Positions 34,570 through 46,161 of a stretch of 64,000 nucleotides of DNA are shown one piece after another. The DNA is from Hydractinia symbiolongicarpus (taxonomy: Eukaryota; Cnidaria; Hydrozoa; Anthoathecata; Hydractiniidae), in assembly GCF_029227915.1 (NCBI RefSeq), contig NC_079886.1, positions 17,088,501-17,152,500 of the forward strand. Direction: 5' to 3'. The notes beneath the pieces are model-generated. The model searched no databases, had not been told where the DNA came from, and saw only the letters and a list, made by a program, of their open reading frames with translations. The position numbers and the translations under genes are program-made. The stretch's first letter is position 1. The number at the start of each line of letters is the position of its first letter.

Positions 34570-35937
34570 TGTGATTTCATTCACATACAACGTTATATTT
34601 ACGATATTTTGGCTTTCTTCCCGACATAGGCCACAACAATAGCACCAGCACCAGCAATCGCTCTATACAAATGTTTGGCTGCAAATTCAACAACTTTTGC
34701 TGCCACCCTAAAAAAGAATGATATTACCGTTCCTATGATTCCTGGAAGAGCCGCACCTGCCTTCCTAGTACTTTAAATATTTTCCCAATCTTCCCAGTTG
34801 TTTTTGTACAAAAGTTTTACTACCCCCAGCTCTTTCTGCCGCTGAAGCACCGGCTGTTCCACCTCCTCCTGTTACTGCCAGCACAATGGTGGATATGAGC
34901 AAGCTTACGGCGAAAACGATACTCACTATAGTGATCCCCTACTCCTTAAATAAAATTTTAAGTTTTTCAACCAGTGATGTATCGTCTCTCGCAATTTTCA
35001 TTAATGTTTCCTTAATATTTGTAAGTTGGCTTTGAATCGTGGATGATAATTCACCACGAGCCTCTAATGTTGCTGCTTTTTGATCCTGCAGCTTTTCAAT
35101 CTCTTTATTAACCTTTGCAATGTCGTTGTTCCAAATCTTTACCTGATCCTTAGACCTCCCAGGCAATGCTTTCCCCTCTAGTTCCTTCACATTGGCCTCT
35201 AGTCTCCCTATTTCAGTATTATAAGAAGTAATTTTATTTGTTAATGATTTCAAATTCCACCTGATAGTTTGAAGTTCGTGATCGAGTCTCCTACTTTCAC
35301 GCTCCGTAAAAACTTCTTTCTTCATTAAAGGACGTCTCGGCCTCTTTCATGAGACTCTCCGTTTCATCAACAACCTACCCTATATCGTCCATCTCTAGCT
35401 CATCCACAGTATTGGTATTATTATTCGACCATTGTCGAACCGCTTTACTGATCTTATCAATCTTATTCAAAATTGGTCGAACCACCACTCCCTTTTTTTG
35501 TGTAGTAGTATAATCGTTGAAGCCTAAATTCCTTACGCCGGCCGCCCCTAGGTTCGTCTTTATTACACCAGCTGTACGAAACTCACCGTCGTTTCTATAC
35601 ACCAGGTCGGTTATATCTTTACTTATATACATGTTTTCATTTATATACTTGAAGATAAGCTTGCCCTCTTCTGTAAGCGTAAAGCTGTCATAATGTCTAG
35701 ATTCTGGCGTTCCTAATGTCTCCTTAAGATAGTCATAAGGAGCGTTGGCCTTTGACATTTTATGCTCGTTCATCACACTTTCTTTCAAAATACTCCCCTG
35801 TCGTTCTTCCCGTGTTGGCGTTGACCTGGTGCCAAGAATCCGGGAAAGATCCTCAGACTGCTAAAAGAGCCATCATCAGTATCATCAATATCAGTCTCCT
35901 CTGTAAAATCTCCTTCATATCCTGGATTATCAGCCAT
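34570..35937 (-). pseudogene. Adintovirus-like coiled-coil/membrane structural protein, broken
   Basis: On the minus strand the probable start is the ATG at 35937, followed by an acidic N-terminus (MADNPGYEGDFTEETDIDD). A frameshift near 35840 leads into a globular part with SRHYDSFTLTEEGKLIFKY and RNLGFNDYTTTQKKG. A TAG at 35375-35377 and a frameshift near 35330 precede a long coiled coil (RRLDHELQTIRWNL..KLQDQKAATLEARGE). A second TAG at 34939-34941 sits directly before a membrane segment (GITIVSIVFAVSLLISTIVL) and a Gly-rich stretch. A further frameshift near 34790 leads to the C-terminal IIGTVISFFF and AGAGAIVVAYVGKK. The domain order matches a protein recurring in cnidarian adintovirus/Polinton-like elements. 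Its role in the particle is unknown. Confidence 0.6.
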
Positions 35938-35969
35938 TTTATTTAAGGAAAAACAACTAATAATAAACT

Positions 35970-37240
35970 ATGAGTAACATATTTGACGCTGTGAAGTTTG
36001 AAAAAATATTAGATCCTAATCCGGATCTTAAAACAACGTTCGCCATGAAAGCGAAAAAGCAGCGTGTCAAGGTGAGTCATGTCCCATCGACAATCAATGA
36101 GAACGAGGATTTGTATGTTGATACTCCAAACACGGGACAGAATGATGTTATTTTCCCTGGAAGTCTTCGGTTATTATTTGATCAAGAGCTGACTGGCACC
36201 AATACGAAACGCACTATCATTTCATATATCAGCAAGAATTTGGTACAAACCCTGAAAATCGTACTCAATGGTAATGAAATTCAAAGCATTAACGACTACA
36301 AAGTGTTTGCCGTCTATCGCGATCTTTGGTTGTCAAAATTCGAACGTGATTCAAGAAGGTATCAATCCTCAGGATGGTACAATCCGTGCCTTGCAAGTGA
36401 AAGCTAGTGATTATGTGTGTACCGACGAAGAAAAAGCGGTTGTAGCACTTTATGGTAACACATTTTGCATTCCTCTTGACATGTTTGAATTGACTAGGGA
36501 TTTACCATTTTACCAACCTGGATTACACGATCGGCTGCAATTCGTTCTCCATTCTGCAAAATGTGAGGATGTTATCAAAAAAAAGGCACAGCAGCTTCAG
36601 GGTCTACGGCAGCAAAAGCGGCAGATGCTGCCTAGAAGATAACCAATATTACACTGGAAATCGACAAAATGAATCACGACGATCTTGCAACTCATATGGT
36701 ATCACGAAACCGCCAATTTGCCCTACCTTTCGAAAGAGTACTTCGCAGCAAGGTGATCACCATGAAAAAGGAGGATACCAGTTATAATTTACAAATCGAC
36801 ACCCCAGTAAAAAGTTTGAAGGGAGTTTTACTGCTCTTTGTAGATCCATCGAAAGTTAAAGATTACTCGGGGATGAATGAAATATTGTATAACCCTAATA
36901 TTGAAAAAATAGCAATCACTGTCGAGGATTCACCCAATCAGTTGTATTCCCATTCCATGCTTCCGAAAGACCAATATGAGCAAATTGACAAACAAATGAC
37001 TCCACGGTGACGATAGGGAAATTCGCGACTGACAAATATGTACTTTTAGTTGATTTAAGATCATCTCCTGATTATAGTTTACATGGTTGTGGGAGATTTT
37101 TGCAGAGATTGAGGGATGGTATTACTTTGCATATAACTAAGAAAGTGGATGGAACCGGAATTATTAAATGCTACGTCTATTTGCTTAGCGATGTGCAATT
37201 GAACATCGTAAATGGCAGATACCACAGCATTGATTATTAA
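35970..37240 (+). pseudogene. Major capsid protein (double jelly-roll type), broken
   Basis: About 420 codons of a Polinton/adintovirus-like capsid protein, starting at ATG 35970. Recognisable parts are the N-terminal PGSLRLLFDQEL and KIVLNGNEIQSINDYKV, the middle FCIPLDMFELTRDLPFYQ, then MNHDDLATHMVSRNR, SLKGVLLLFVDP, NPNIEKIAITVED, and the C-terminal YSLHGCGRFL..DVQLNIVNGRYHS. The frame is broken by shifts near 36345, 36580 (an A-run) and 37005, and by a TAG at 36633-36635. It should be non-functional. The convergence of strands with pPolB and the adjacency to the ATPase fit this virus group. The family call rests on motif recall and should be confirmed by profile search. Confidence 0.65.
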
Positions 37241-37267
37241 AGTCGCAGACTGCGCTAGCTGAAATAA

Positions 37268-37860
37268 ATGATAGATGTTGTTTTAGAACCGCCATCAATC
37301 TTTACAGGACCAAGAAGTTGTGGAAAAACACAGCTCGTTCTTGATATCCTCGAGGGTGAATACAAAAAGCATTTTCACAGGATTATTATCCTATGTCCAG
37401 CCATACAATGGAACAACACTTACCTCGAGAGATCCTCGCTTTGGCGAGATGATATGTTTTTCTGATTAATCCCAGGGATCAACTTTTTAAATGGATTAAG
37501 AAACTCTCGTCGCTGCTAGCTGGTGAGGAATCACTGTTCGTTATCGATGACTGTATATCGGCAAGAATCTCGATAAAAAGAGACAGTCCCTTCTTGAAAG
37601 CATAGATTCTGGTTGTTAACACAATCGTATACCGCTTTACCTAAAAATATTCGACGGCAAAAGAAACAGCTGTTCCTCTGAGCACATGAGCGGTCAGATA
37701 TGAAGCTTATCGATAAAAAAACTAACTAAGCCTGCAGTTGTTCAATTGACTTTGGTGTTTTTTCGTTTCTCTCCGCCGTGGCCCGAGAGTTTGCTGAATA
37801 AAAAGTTGGACCCGGAAAATGCTAGAGCATTTATCGCAGCCCCGCTATAAGAACTCTGAT
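37268..37860 (+). pseudogene. Genome-packaging ATPase (FtsK/HerA, A32-like), broken
   Basis: The first 65 codons are open and hold the Walker A motif GPRSCGKTQ, followed by a HRIIILCPAIQWNNTYLER segment typical of Polinton/adintovirus packaging ATPases. After a stop near 37463 the reading continues in another frame with LSSLLAGEESLFVIDDCIS (Walker B with DD) and then, after a further shift, LDKKRQSLLESIDSGC. The C-terminal part is only vaguely readable to about 37850. Position directly downstream of the capsid gene on the same strand supports the call. Confidence 0.7.
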
Positions 37861-38052
37861 GGTTGCCATTTATTTTAAAACAATTGATGCAACATTTTGT
37901 GTCTAGCTCGAAGGTAAACACAAAAACGCGCTGGACATTATTATTTGTTTTTTAGGCACGATTGAGGCCGCAATCCAGCTTTTTTTCATAGCCATTTCTC
38001 GACTTGCGCGACTAGAAGAATAATACTCCTATTCCTAAAAATTTTTTACCTG

Positions 38053-38970
38053 CTAATGCATACCCTTCTTTTTTTTTTCTTCTTCTTCTTCTTCTTCAAA
38101 ATTTTGACGATCCACGTACTTATCCAAAAAATCGTAGTAATATTCCAGCATGCGAAGTTTGGCTAGTTGGTACACCGCGATGCCACATTGGTAGGCTCTA
38201 TCAATGCTGCACTTGTGTTTGCCTTCTCTGATTTTGTCAGCATCACCCCTCGGCTCCAAGTCTTCGAAATAAGGAGATATCATCGCTTGATCAACCTTTC
38301 TTTCGTCCCTTGTAAGCGCTGTGTTTGCATGCCTTGCTACATCTTCGGTCATTTTTCTATAGAATGAATTCCCCATCATTTGGCCGTATTTCCAGTTATA
38401 CGCTTGTCTGGATTTTTATCAGTTTCGCGTCGTGCAACCGCAATTTCTTTGGGAAATCAAGAAAATGGCTTACCTCGCTTGTATTTTAAAAATTGGTGGA
38501 TCGTTGTCACTTGCAAACCATGACCCAGGTACCATGTTAACAGAGGTACATAGCGCAGGATCTTTTCGGCTTTCATCACACCCAACAACTTACGTGTAAC
38601 AGGAACTCGCTTCCGGCCCGTAGATTTTAAATAATCCTGCATGTGCTCCGGAATGGCTTCATCTGGTATTTCCTTTACCACAAACAGAGGCGTCATCTCG
38701 GAGAGTTTATCATACAACTCCGCGAGCACTTCAATGTCAACTTGGGCAAAACCAAAAACCAAGATTGCTCAGTAATCTTGCAAAGGAAGTCATACATCAG
38801 TGTGCTAGGATACAACATGTTCGCATCTAGTCCAGGGATTATTTGGCACTGTTTGGCGTCCTTGTATACATGTGATCTAATACCTGTCACACCACGCTCG
38901 TGGTACCTACAAAATACGATCGCTAGACCTCCTACCAAACCCGTTTGTAACAGCTCGCAAGTCTCATTCT
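38053..38970 (-). pseudogene. Protein-primed DNA polymerase B (pPolB) fragment, broken
   Basis: Minus-strand pieces in three frames give the palm/thumb region of a protein-primed family B polymerase. The upstream piece has VFCRYHERGVTGIRSH and motif A-like GLDANMLYPSTLMYD. The next piece has VDIEVLAELYDKLSEMTP and RKLLGVMKAEKILRYVP. Then comes motif B-like MMGNSFYRKM, and the conserved YQCGIAVYQLAKLRMLEYYY. The sequence ends at DKYVDRQNFE followed by a Glu/Lys microsatellite and a stop, before motif C (DTD). Terminal protein, exonuclease domain and motif C are all absent. Frameshifts lie near 38385 and 38770. Confidence 0.8.
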
Positions 38971-38980
38971 TCTTACATTA

Positions 38981-40019
38981 AAACGGCCTTAAAATTGAGG
39001 GTTATAATAATAATGATATCTTGATTGCACCTGCTAATGTAAACGTTGGGGTTCAAGTTGATTTTTATTCGTCAACTTTGTCCCCGGGACAAGTTTTCAC
39101 TAGGATACTAGGTCCTTAATCGCAAGGATAATATTAGTTTTTACTTTTAATATAACTTTTTAACTAACTTGGTAAATTCCAAATGTCACAAGCCTAATTC
39201 TGACGGGAGGTTCTTCCCCACAATATAAAAATACCTAGCCCTGGAAACAAGGTTATGTATTTGTCATCCCTTATAAATTTCTTTAGTCAGGCCATTAATG
39301 CCATATTAAACAGGTCATTTCTTCCTGTCAACATTCTTGTTTTAAAAGATTTCTTCATTGCCCATCGAAATGTTTCAGAAGGATTATAGATTGTAATATT
39401 TTTTATGCCCGATACATGCTCATATTTTCATCTCTGACCAACTGAGTATCTCACTTTATCTTAATTATTTTATTATTCTTTTAGAGTTTTGAGGAACATT
39501 TATTCTTTTCACCGTCCGAGACTGTCAGAAAGAGAAAAAGATCCCTGCGGAAAAGGTTAAGGTATATTGTATGTGGCAGGGATATGGCATTTCGAGCGTA
39601 ACAATCTTCCTGCCCGCAATAAAAACGCAGGCTTTAGCCTTTTGTTACCATTTCATCTCAAAACTAGCCATCCTGTTAAAATTACTCATCATTTTAACTT
39701 GTTGTACGCTTCTTGACCATAACAAAAACATTTTGCCAGAATTTTTTTTTCGAAATTAATTGTGATTAACTTCCGGTTGAGCGCGTAGTACAGGTAAATA
39801 ATTTTTCAAATCTGTTTCCGGTTGTTCGTTCATAGCCATGCGCCATTTTAGACGTAATGCTCTTCTCAAGAAGTAGCTTTTCGTCAAGTTCGTTCTTTTT
39901 TTAAAAAGGTACAGGTTCCTGCGTCCTCTTTTTACCCCAAACAGCAAAAAATCTCACCTAATATTTTAATTTCCCGTGAAAGTTCAACATCGACAGCGAA
40001 AATAGTTGTATAGCACCTT
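38981..40019. other. Intergenic, no supported gene
   Basis: No further virus-like or host motifs found in any frame. Confidence 0.45.
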
Positions 40020-40175
40020 GACAACAAGTAAACGTTGACGACAAGTAAACGTTGACGACAAGTAAACATTGACGTCAAATAACGTTAACGAAAAGTCAAC
40101 ATTGACGACAAGTCAACGTTGGCGACAAATGAACGGTGACGACAAGTAAACGTTGACGACAAGTAAACGTTGACT
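40020..40175 (+). repeat. ~17-bp minisatellite (GTTGACGACAAGTAAAC)
   Basis: About nine copies of a 16-17 bp unit, GACGACAAGTAAACGTT with single-base variants (AAGTCAACG, AAATGAACG). It lies downstream of the polyproline/CRD gene. Confidence 0.85.
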
Positions 40176-40394
40176 TGGAAAAGGAATTGCACAATTATTG
40201 AGATTTTATATTCAGCTATATTTCGTTGTTTTTTTTTAGTTTTTATGACAGTTATAAACTGTCTTTTTTACAATAATACAAAATTGAGATATATAGTGTA
40301 GATACTGAAAGTTTAAAAGTTTGAGGAAATTATATAATCTATTTACATAAAGCTTGACATGACACTATACCATTCTATCTTCACCACGTCTGTT

Positions 40395-41830
40395 TTATCC
40401 AAAATGAGCAGGTCGATTATTGCAACATTGAGTGTTGCAGGCTGGACTGCATGTTTGAGCACACTGCGGAGAGCAAGTAGGAGGACAGTTTGGGTAGTCG
40501 CATGGCTGAATAATGGTGCATCCACGATAGCATTGAAAGGTGTCGTAAACGTTTGGTGTACACGCTGGGGGACATGACGGCGGTGGGGGTGGAAATAATG
40601 GTACAGGTGGAGGAGGCGCTGGTGGGGGAGGCGGAGGAAGAGGGGGTGGGGGAGGTGGGGGAGGAACAATTGGTGCTTGCTGCACACAGCAACCAGCAGG
40701 GCAACCATAAGAGGGGCATGGTGTAGGGCACTGACGTGGACAATAAACATTAACAATAGCTGATCCACTCGATTCCGTTGTTTTCCTGCCAGGTTTATTA
40801 GTTGTGTTTTTAGTAATTTTTGTTGTTGTTGGTTTAGTAGGATCTGGTTCTGGTTCTGATGCTATAGTTGAAAACACAGCTACAGTCATTTTTAATGAAC
40901 TTGGTTTCGATAAAATATTATTGACAATAGACTAATTGACTCGTTTTAAAAAATCTAGACCTTTAGCAATGAGTAGTAAGTACAGAGAAACAGGCTTTGA
41001 CTATCTTTAAGCAGGAAATCTAAAAGATTTCTATGTCAACTTCCACCGACCCATCAAGGCGCAATCTTAGGTCCACTCAAAGTAATTATGTTATTGAGCA
41101 ACAATGCTGTAACTTTATTATTAACAATAAAAACAATAAAAATTCGCTTTCTCACTAGAAATTACTTAAAAAAACCTGTTACAGTCCAGTCTAAAGATAA
41201 TAAAAAACTCTGTTACCCCAATTACCTTGGGATACTTATCATACGTGCCGGGGAAAGTTTTTGGTCGGGAAGGATTATTATTCAGGGAAGACATCCCTTC
41301 ATAAAAGTTTAGCAAGTTTATTGTATTTCCCCCAGATCCACAACCAAAACTTGCAAACTTAAGAAGAATATCATGATGAAACTGACAATACCTGGTCTTA
41401 ATTTAACTTTTGGTCCCACAATTTTCGCATCTTCTACTTTCCCATTAAGAATTACCCGATTACGGTCTGCACTACCAGATGTGAAATCCTTTGACTTGTT
41501 TGTCTTTCCATCCTTTGAGCACCATCCAACATTTAACACAATTTGTACGAGATAGTATTCCTTTGATTCCACCATATCTGGTTTTGTAAAATTAAATTCA
41601 TAAGTATCATCGATAAACTTAGACGGCTTTTCTTCCACCTTTGTTTCACGCACGTCTTGTTTTCCATCTATTGAATGTATTAGTCTCTTTACTAAGCATG
41701 AGTTTGTTGGCATACGATCTGGAGCTTTTTCATCGTAATTAATCCTACCTTTAATTCCTGTAACGGTAACACTACACTGCACCGAGCTCAGAAAGACAAC
41801 CATGCTTAAAGTTTTTAACAAGCATTTCAT
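40395..41830 (-). CDS. Secreted protein with YbaY-like domain and minicollagen-type CRD/polyproline tail
   Basis: Proposed exons are 41830-41392 and 40861-40395. The donor (CCAG|GTATTG) and acceptor (TTTTCAACTATAG) match in phase 1, giving 301 residues. Exon 1 encodes a signal peptide (MKCLLKTLSMVVFLSSVQCS) and a beta-rich domain with NSCLVK and NVGWCSKDG, similar in style to YbaY-like secreted domains. Exon 2 encodes a Thr/Lys linker, then a cysteine pattern C-x3-C-x3-C-x4-C-x3-CC (CPRQCPTPCPSYGCPAGCC), a long polyproline run, and a second pattern CPPTCSPQCAQTCSPACN followed by CC. These are minicollagen/NOWA-type cysteine-rich domains of the nematocyst wall, but there is no Gly-X-Y collagen repeat. 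If the exons are not joined, 41318-41830 and 40395-40861 belong to two genes. Confidence 0.55.
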
Positions 41831-41839
41831 TTTTATGTT

Positions 41840-44600
41840 CTAAAGAAGATTTGGAGTGTGATTTCCATGGATGTAACAATAGAACAAATCAGTCTCAATT
41901 TCTAAATTTTAAACTCAAAGCTATAGGTTGACAGCGTTCCGATTCAAAACAAAAATTTTAATACCTGGAATTTGTTACTGGGCTGTTTGAGATTATAAAC
42001 TTGCTTTTAATTAAGCAAAATTTTCCTTTTTTCTTTCTATTTTTATTCTAGTTAGATTAGAAGAAGAAGAAGCTTTCTTAACCTTAGTTTTGTCTACGTC
42101 AGCAAAATGGAAAGAAACAATGTTTTATAATCAAGCTCGTTTCCAGGGATTCTTTAATCTAATGTCCGTGTTACACACACGAGAAACAAAAAGAGCAACT
42201 CTCGGACAAGACGACTTGCTACGACCAACAAAGTTTAATAATTTTGACAATAAAATATTTCAAAAAAAATATGCATATTTAATAAGTGCATGTCCCATGT
42301 GGGCAATCAACCATTATTTTGCTTTTGTTGATAAATTTGCCTGCTCCGTAATAACGGGTCCCAATGTAAGGAAATAACACTGAGAACAAGGTTGAACAGT
42401 CGCTTCGTTTTTTCTCTCTAAAACAAACGTGTAACAAAGCCATAGGAGAAAACAACACCAAATTTCGGAGAATTTATCAATTACCAATTTACTATTTCCA
42501 CTCACTCACTCCCTACCTCTATTACAGAACGTAGAATTATAAACCACCCACTTAAATGTAAGAAATACAGACCCTAAAAAAAATTCTTACTAGTCATATG
42601 AAAGACAGAATATAGTTTTTATAAAAACATCGTGTACAACTTATCATAAAATAAAATTGAACTATAGCAAATACATAATACATACAACATCCCATCTTGC
42701 AGGACTTTCGTGAAAAGTCTCTTTGAACAAAATATCGAAATTAATGAAGCATTCTCAAGTAATTCCTGAATTTTTAAGAATTGTAAACACAGATCAAGTT
42801 TTCGATAGTGCGCATTTAAAATGCGCAAAATAATGTTACAGTAACTTCAAAATCCTTCCCAGTCCTGGGGACGAAGTTGCTGAAAAAAAGTAATATTTTG
42901 AGCATAGTATCAAGCGCAAGTATCAAGTTTATAAGTTCTCCTGTTCCAGAGCTTTTTAAGGTAAGACAAGGAGCCCTGCTTCTTAAAGATTTTCGCCATT
43001 AACAATAATCTGAAAAAGTACGGAACTTTGAAGAGGACTGAGTAAATTGGGTGAACAAAATCATTGAATATTCTAAAATTTTAAAATTCAATTTTTGATA
43101 ATTAACTGTAAATCATAGCTAACTTAACTTACATAAACTTCATTTGTCTATAAGAACAATTTTAAAAGAAAAATAATAATCCTTAAAATTGATGAACAAT
43201 AAAAACAAAATAAGAACAACGGCAAGGCTGAAAATTTATCTATTTTCTCTTTTTCTCTGAAAAACACTTGGAAAATATCTTTAAAGGTGGCAGCATATTT
43301 TTTTACATAATCAGTTACGAAAGGTTATTTTCAGACTACATATTCTTATTTTTTTTTTTTATAACACACTTGTCACGATTTTCTAGCTAATACATTATCT
43401 TTCACCAAGAATATTCAGTCTCACCAATTCCTCTTTAAATGAAAATTCATAAATAATTAATTAGTTCTCTGATTATAGCTTTAGTCCACGTGCTTGCAAA
43501 ATTGTACAGAAGGAAATGACGTAATTATTAAAGGGAAACGTTAATACCATCAAAGATGACGCATTATAAGACGATCTTTATTATGCTACACTGCACGAGA
43601 TTTAACTTTCGATAGCATATAAACTTTGAAATAAAGTATTGTTCATTGAATAATAAAACAATTTTGCACTGGTAGAATTCTTATTGGCTTAAAAGTCATT
43701 CTAGCCTCGTTCTCAGAAAAACAATTGTCAAAACGAGGATTTAGGCTTTAGCCTGAATAAGTTTCGGGCGTCCAGCCTAGCTGCGCTGTCTCTATCTATC
43801 TATCTCTCTTTCTCTCTAATCCCCTCAGGCGATTTTAAAGATTCCGCCTTCGATGGCGAAAATCAATAATACTTCTTAAAGAAGTCTGGGAACGAGATGA
43901 TCTGCATATTTAATAGTAGTAGTACTTCAAAATAAAGCAATTTTTACAACTTCGAATCTAGGGTCTGTGGAACAATAAAAAAGAATGCTGTTAAAAAAGG
44001 CTGTCCCAATCTTTCTAAACTATCATACAGTTAGTTTGTCTAACAATTTAGAAGTATCCTTTCTTGTTTTTATAAAAAAGAGAAAGGGGCCCTGGGGGTA
44101 GAATTAAAAACCATCAAAAACTCTGGTGTAAACCTATATTAAACGATTTTTTAGATAGCCTAAGTACACGTATTTGTTTTCGATTTCGAACTCCTTTCAG
44201 TAAAGAAAAGTGACCACACATTAACAATTTTCTGTTCATAACTTCTTGTATGGAGAGTGTACAACCTCAGGAGAGTGTATTGAACACAAAATTATATTGT
44301 ATTGTCAAGGTTCACATACCTGTCTGAAATGACTTCAATGCTGCAACTCTTCTAGCATATTTACAATTTTACTATTTCAGTAATTCAACAGAAAATTATC
44401 AAAGTAGTCTAAAGGGAAACCTTGATTTGTCTCTTTTTTATAACCTTGTCAGTGAGTCCATTTAAGAACGTTGTATAACATCTAAATAAACCATTGAAAA
44501 AAAATTAACTCTTAATTTTCATTATTTAGGCTGTTTTACCCATTAAAGTTCTACGGTTTTCTGAAATTAGCCGTGTACTCCATTCACAGTTCCTCGTGAA
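41840..44600. other. Intergenic, 2.8 kb, no supported gene
   Basis: A 95-codon frame at 42090-42377 has no recognisable family and probably is chance. Fragments of the CAACCTCGTCCCCAGGG foldback family occur near 42853-42880. A CTCTATCTATCTATC microsatellite with a CCCTCAGGCGATTTTAAAG segment lies near 43790-43840. Confidence 0.45.
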
Positions 44601-44619
44601 CCATACAGAATTATGACGT

Positions 44620-45554
44620 ATGAGATGCGAGACTCAAAATCACTTAGTCGTGGATGGCAGCGAAGAAAGTAGTTGTGCTAGTGAACATAGCGAAGTATAT
44701 AGTTCTGAAACAGATGAAAGTATTTGCAAAGGGTGTTATGATAACGAACCTGAATATACTGAAAGTCAGTTGAAAAACATTCGTTCATCAAAAACTGCAA
44801 ATTATATATCAGACGACGAGGATGAAGATTTAGACTCAAGCAGGTTAGAAAACTTACAATGGTGTAAGTGTAAAAAATATGATATACACGAGTTAATGAC
44901 TGTTGAAGAATGCAAGTGTTGTTTGGAGTTTACAACTTTACTGGAAGAAAAGCTGGAAGAGAATGCATGTATTACCTTGCATAAAGATTTTAATATTCTT
45001 TGTTTAAATCGCACCGTATTAGAGACAGCAACCATTAGACATCGCAGATATCAAATAATTTCAAGGATTTAAAATCTTTTCAAAACAAGTTAGCTTATTA
45101 TACTACCTTTCTAAAACAAATATAAAAAATTACTTCACATGCGAAGAAAAAAATGCGTTCTTTATATACATAAAAGTTCGTTTACTGAATGTGAGTCAAA
45201 GACAACCTCGTCCCTAGGGCATCTTGTATCTTTTCTGACCCTGGGAATCGCCGTCCCAGGGTCAGAAAAGATACAAGATGCCCTGGGGACGAGGTTGAGT
45301 CAAAGAATGTTTAAGAATATATATACAACATTTTGTAAGGCCTAGGTTTCACAATAACAAAACATATTATATTCTTTTTAGACAACTACGCTTTTCAGCA
45401 TACAGATAATATACAGCTTGGGTGCATTACTGTGAAACACTGGGAAAAGGATGTGGAGTTGTTATACCGGCATGCTTTGTGAAAAAAAATTCGTGAAAGT
45501 TTCCCAGAAAAAGATGGAAAATATACAGGATTCAAAGCTTTTGTAGATTTGTAA
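44620..45554 (+). pseudogene. P2X7-intracellular-domain-like protein, broken
   Basis: The first part (44620-45072) is open for 150 codons. An acidic/Ser-rich N-terminus precedes WCKCKKYDIHELMTVEECKC, a CLEF segment, and ACITLHKDFNILCLNRTVLE. The Cys/His pattern W-C-x-C..EC-x-CC..C-I-T-x-H..C-L-N is the zinc-binding P2X7 intracellular-domain-like family, widespread as stand-alone proteins in cnidarians. After a region holding a foldback element, a second part (about 45381-45554) reads YTAWVHYCETLGKGCGVVIP, CFVKK, then in another frame KIRESFPEKDGKYTGFKAF. That part contains one in-frame TAA and a one-base shift in an A-run at about 45481. I infer a recently dead gene. An assembly error in the homopolymer could explain the shift but not the stop. 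Confidence 0.65.
45203..45297. mobile_element. 95-bp foldback element with 9-bp target duplication
   Basis: A near-perfect palindrome. Arms of about 44 bases begin CAACCTCGTCC and run through a CCCTGGGA segment, with a loop around ATCGCCG. Both sides carry AGTCAAAGA (45194-45202 and 45298-45306). A 9-bp duplication is typical of MULE/Mutator-like transposition. It sits between the two coding parts of the P2X7-like pseudogene. A compact degenerate relative is at 46162-46213. Confidence 0.85.
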
Positions 45555-46161
45555 AATCTGTAATTTTAGTTTACGTATACACTTTTTTATAAGAACAATG
45601 AGGCTGAACGAGTGAATAAATAAGGAACACTTCAGGCTAAAGCCAAATTTCCTTGTTCTTATAAAAAAAGAGTGTATAACAAACAAATCAAGTCTACTTA
45701 GAAAATCGTTTTACTTTTTTATTTTTTTCAAGTATACTCAATTTTAATCAACCAGTGGTTTGCGAACATCCATATGCCAGGGAACTTGGCATGGTGAGTA
45801 GTAAAGACAAAATGTGCAATTAAAGTTAAGAAGTAAAATTCATCTTTTATGTCTTCATACATCAAAACAGGCGAACCTCACTCGCGGATCATACGTCATT
45901 GCTCTCCATCGTAGAGTTTTTTATGTACTCTAACGGAGATGTAAAAATAACCTTTTTACTTTAAAATCCTCATAAAAATACATTTTTTTGAAAAAAAATT
46001 AAGGTATCTTTTAAATAGTATAATAAACGTTTTTATGAAAAAAAAAATTTTTGACCTTAGTTTCCCTTTAAGTACTACGCTATCCAAAAAGCTGTATGTG
46101 TTCAGGTCGAATCCCGCTCACTGTAATAAATTTTCAACTTACTTACATAATTACTTGTATC

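Larger units (their letters stand above)
32620..38980. mobile_element. Decayed adintovirus/Polinton (Maverick)-like element
   Basis: This 6.3-kb block holds remnants of a protein-primed dsDNA virus/transposon. From left to right: a DUF4116-like repeat protein, small accessory proteins, a coiled-coil membrane protein (-), the major capsid protein (+), the packaging ATPase (+) and pPolB (-). Every core gene has stops or frameshifts. I found no retroviral-type integrase, cysteine protease, penton protein or terminal inverted repeats, so the copy is an internal fragment or has lost its ends. pPolB stops abruptly at a GAA/A-rich microsatellite at 38060-38100, marking a truncation. Codon use resembles the host, as expected for an old insertion. 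Confidence 0.8.

Noticed and set aside
38981-39950. Possible integrase or N-terminal pPolB domain right of the polymerase fragment
   Set aside because: No DDE, chromodomain or terminal-protein-like motifs could be recognised in any frame.
40343-40768. Overlapping His/Pro- and Ser/Thr-rich frames opposite or shifted from the CRD gene
   Set aside because: They are frame shadows of the polyproline stretch; only one frame has the regular Cys pattern, signal-peptide linkage and good splice site.
45139-45345. 68-codon frame crossing the foldback element
   Set aside because: Most of it is the palindrome itself; no family resemblance.
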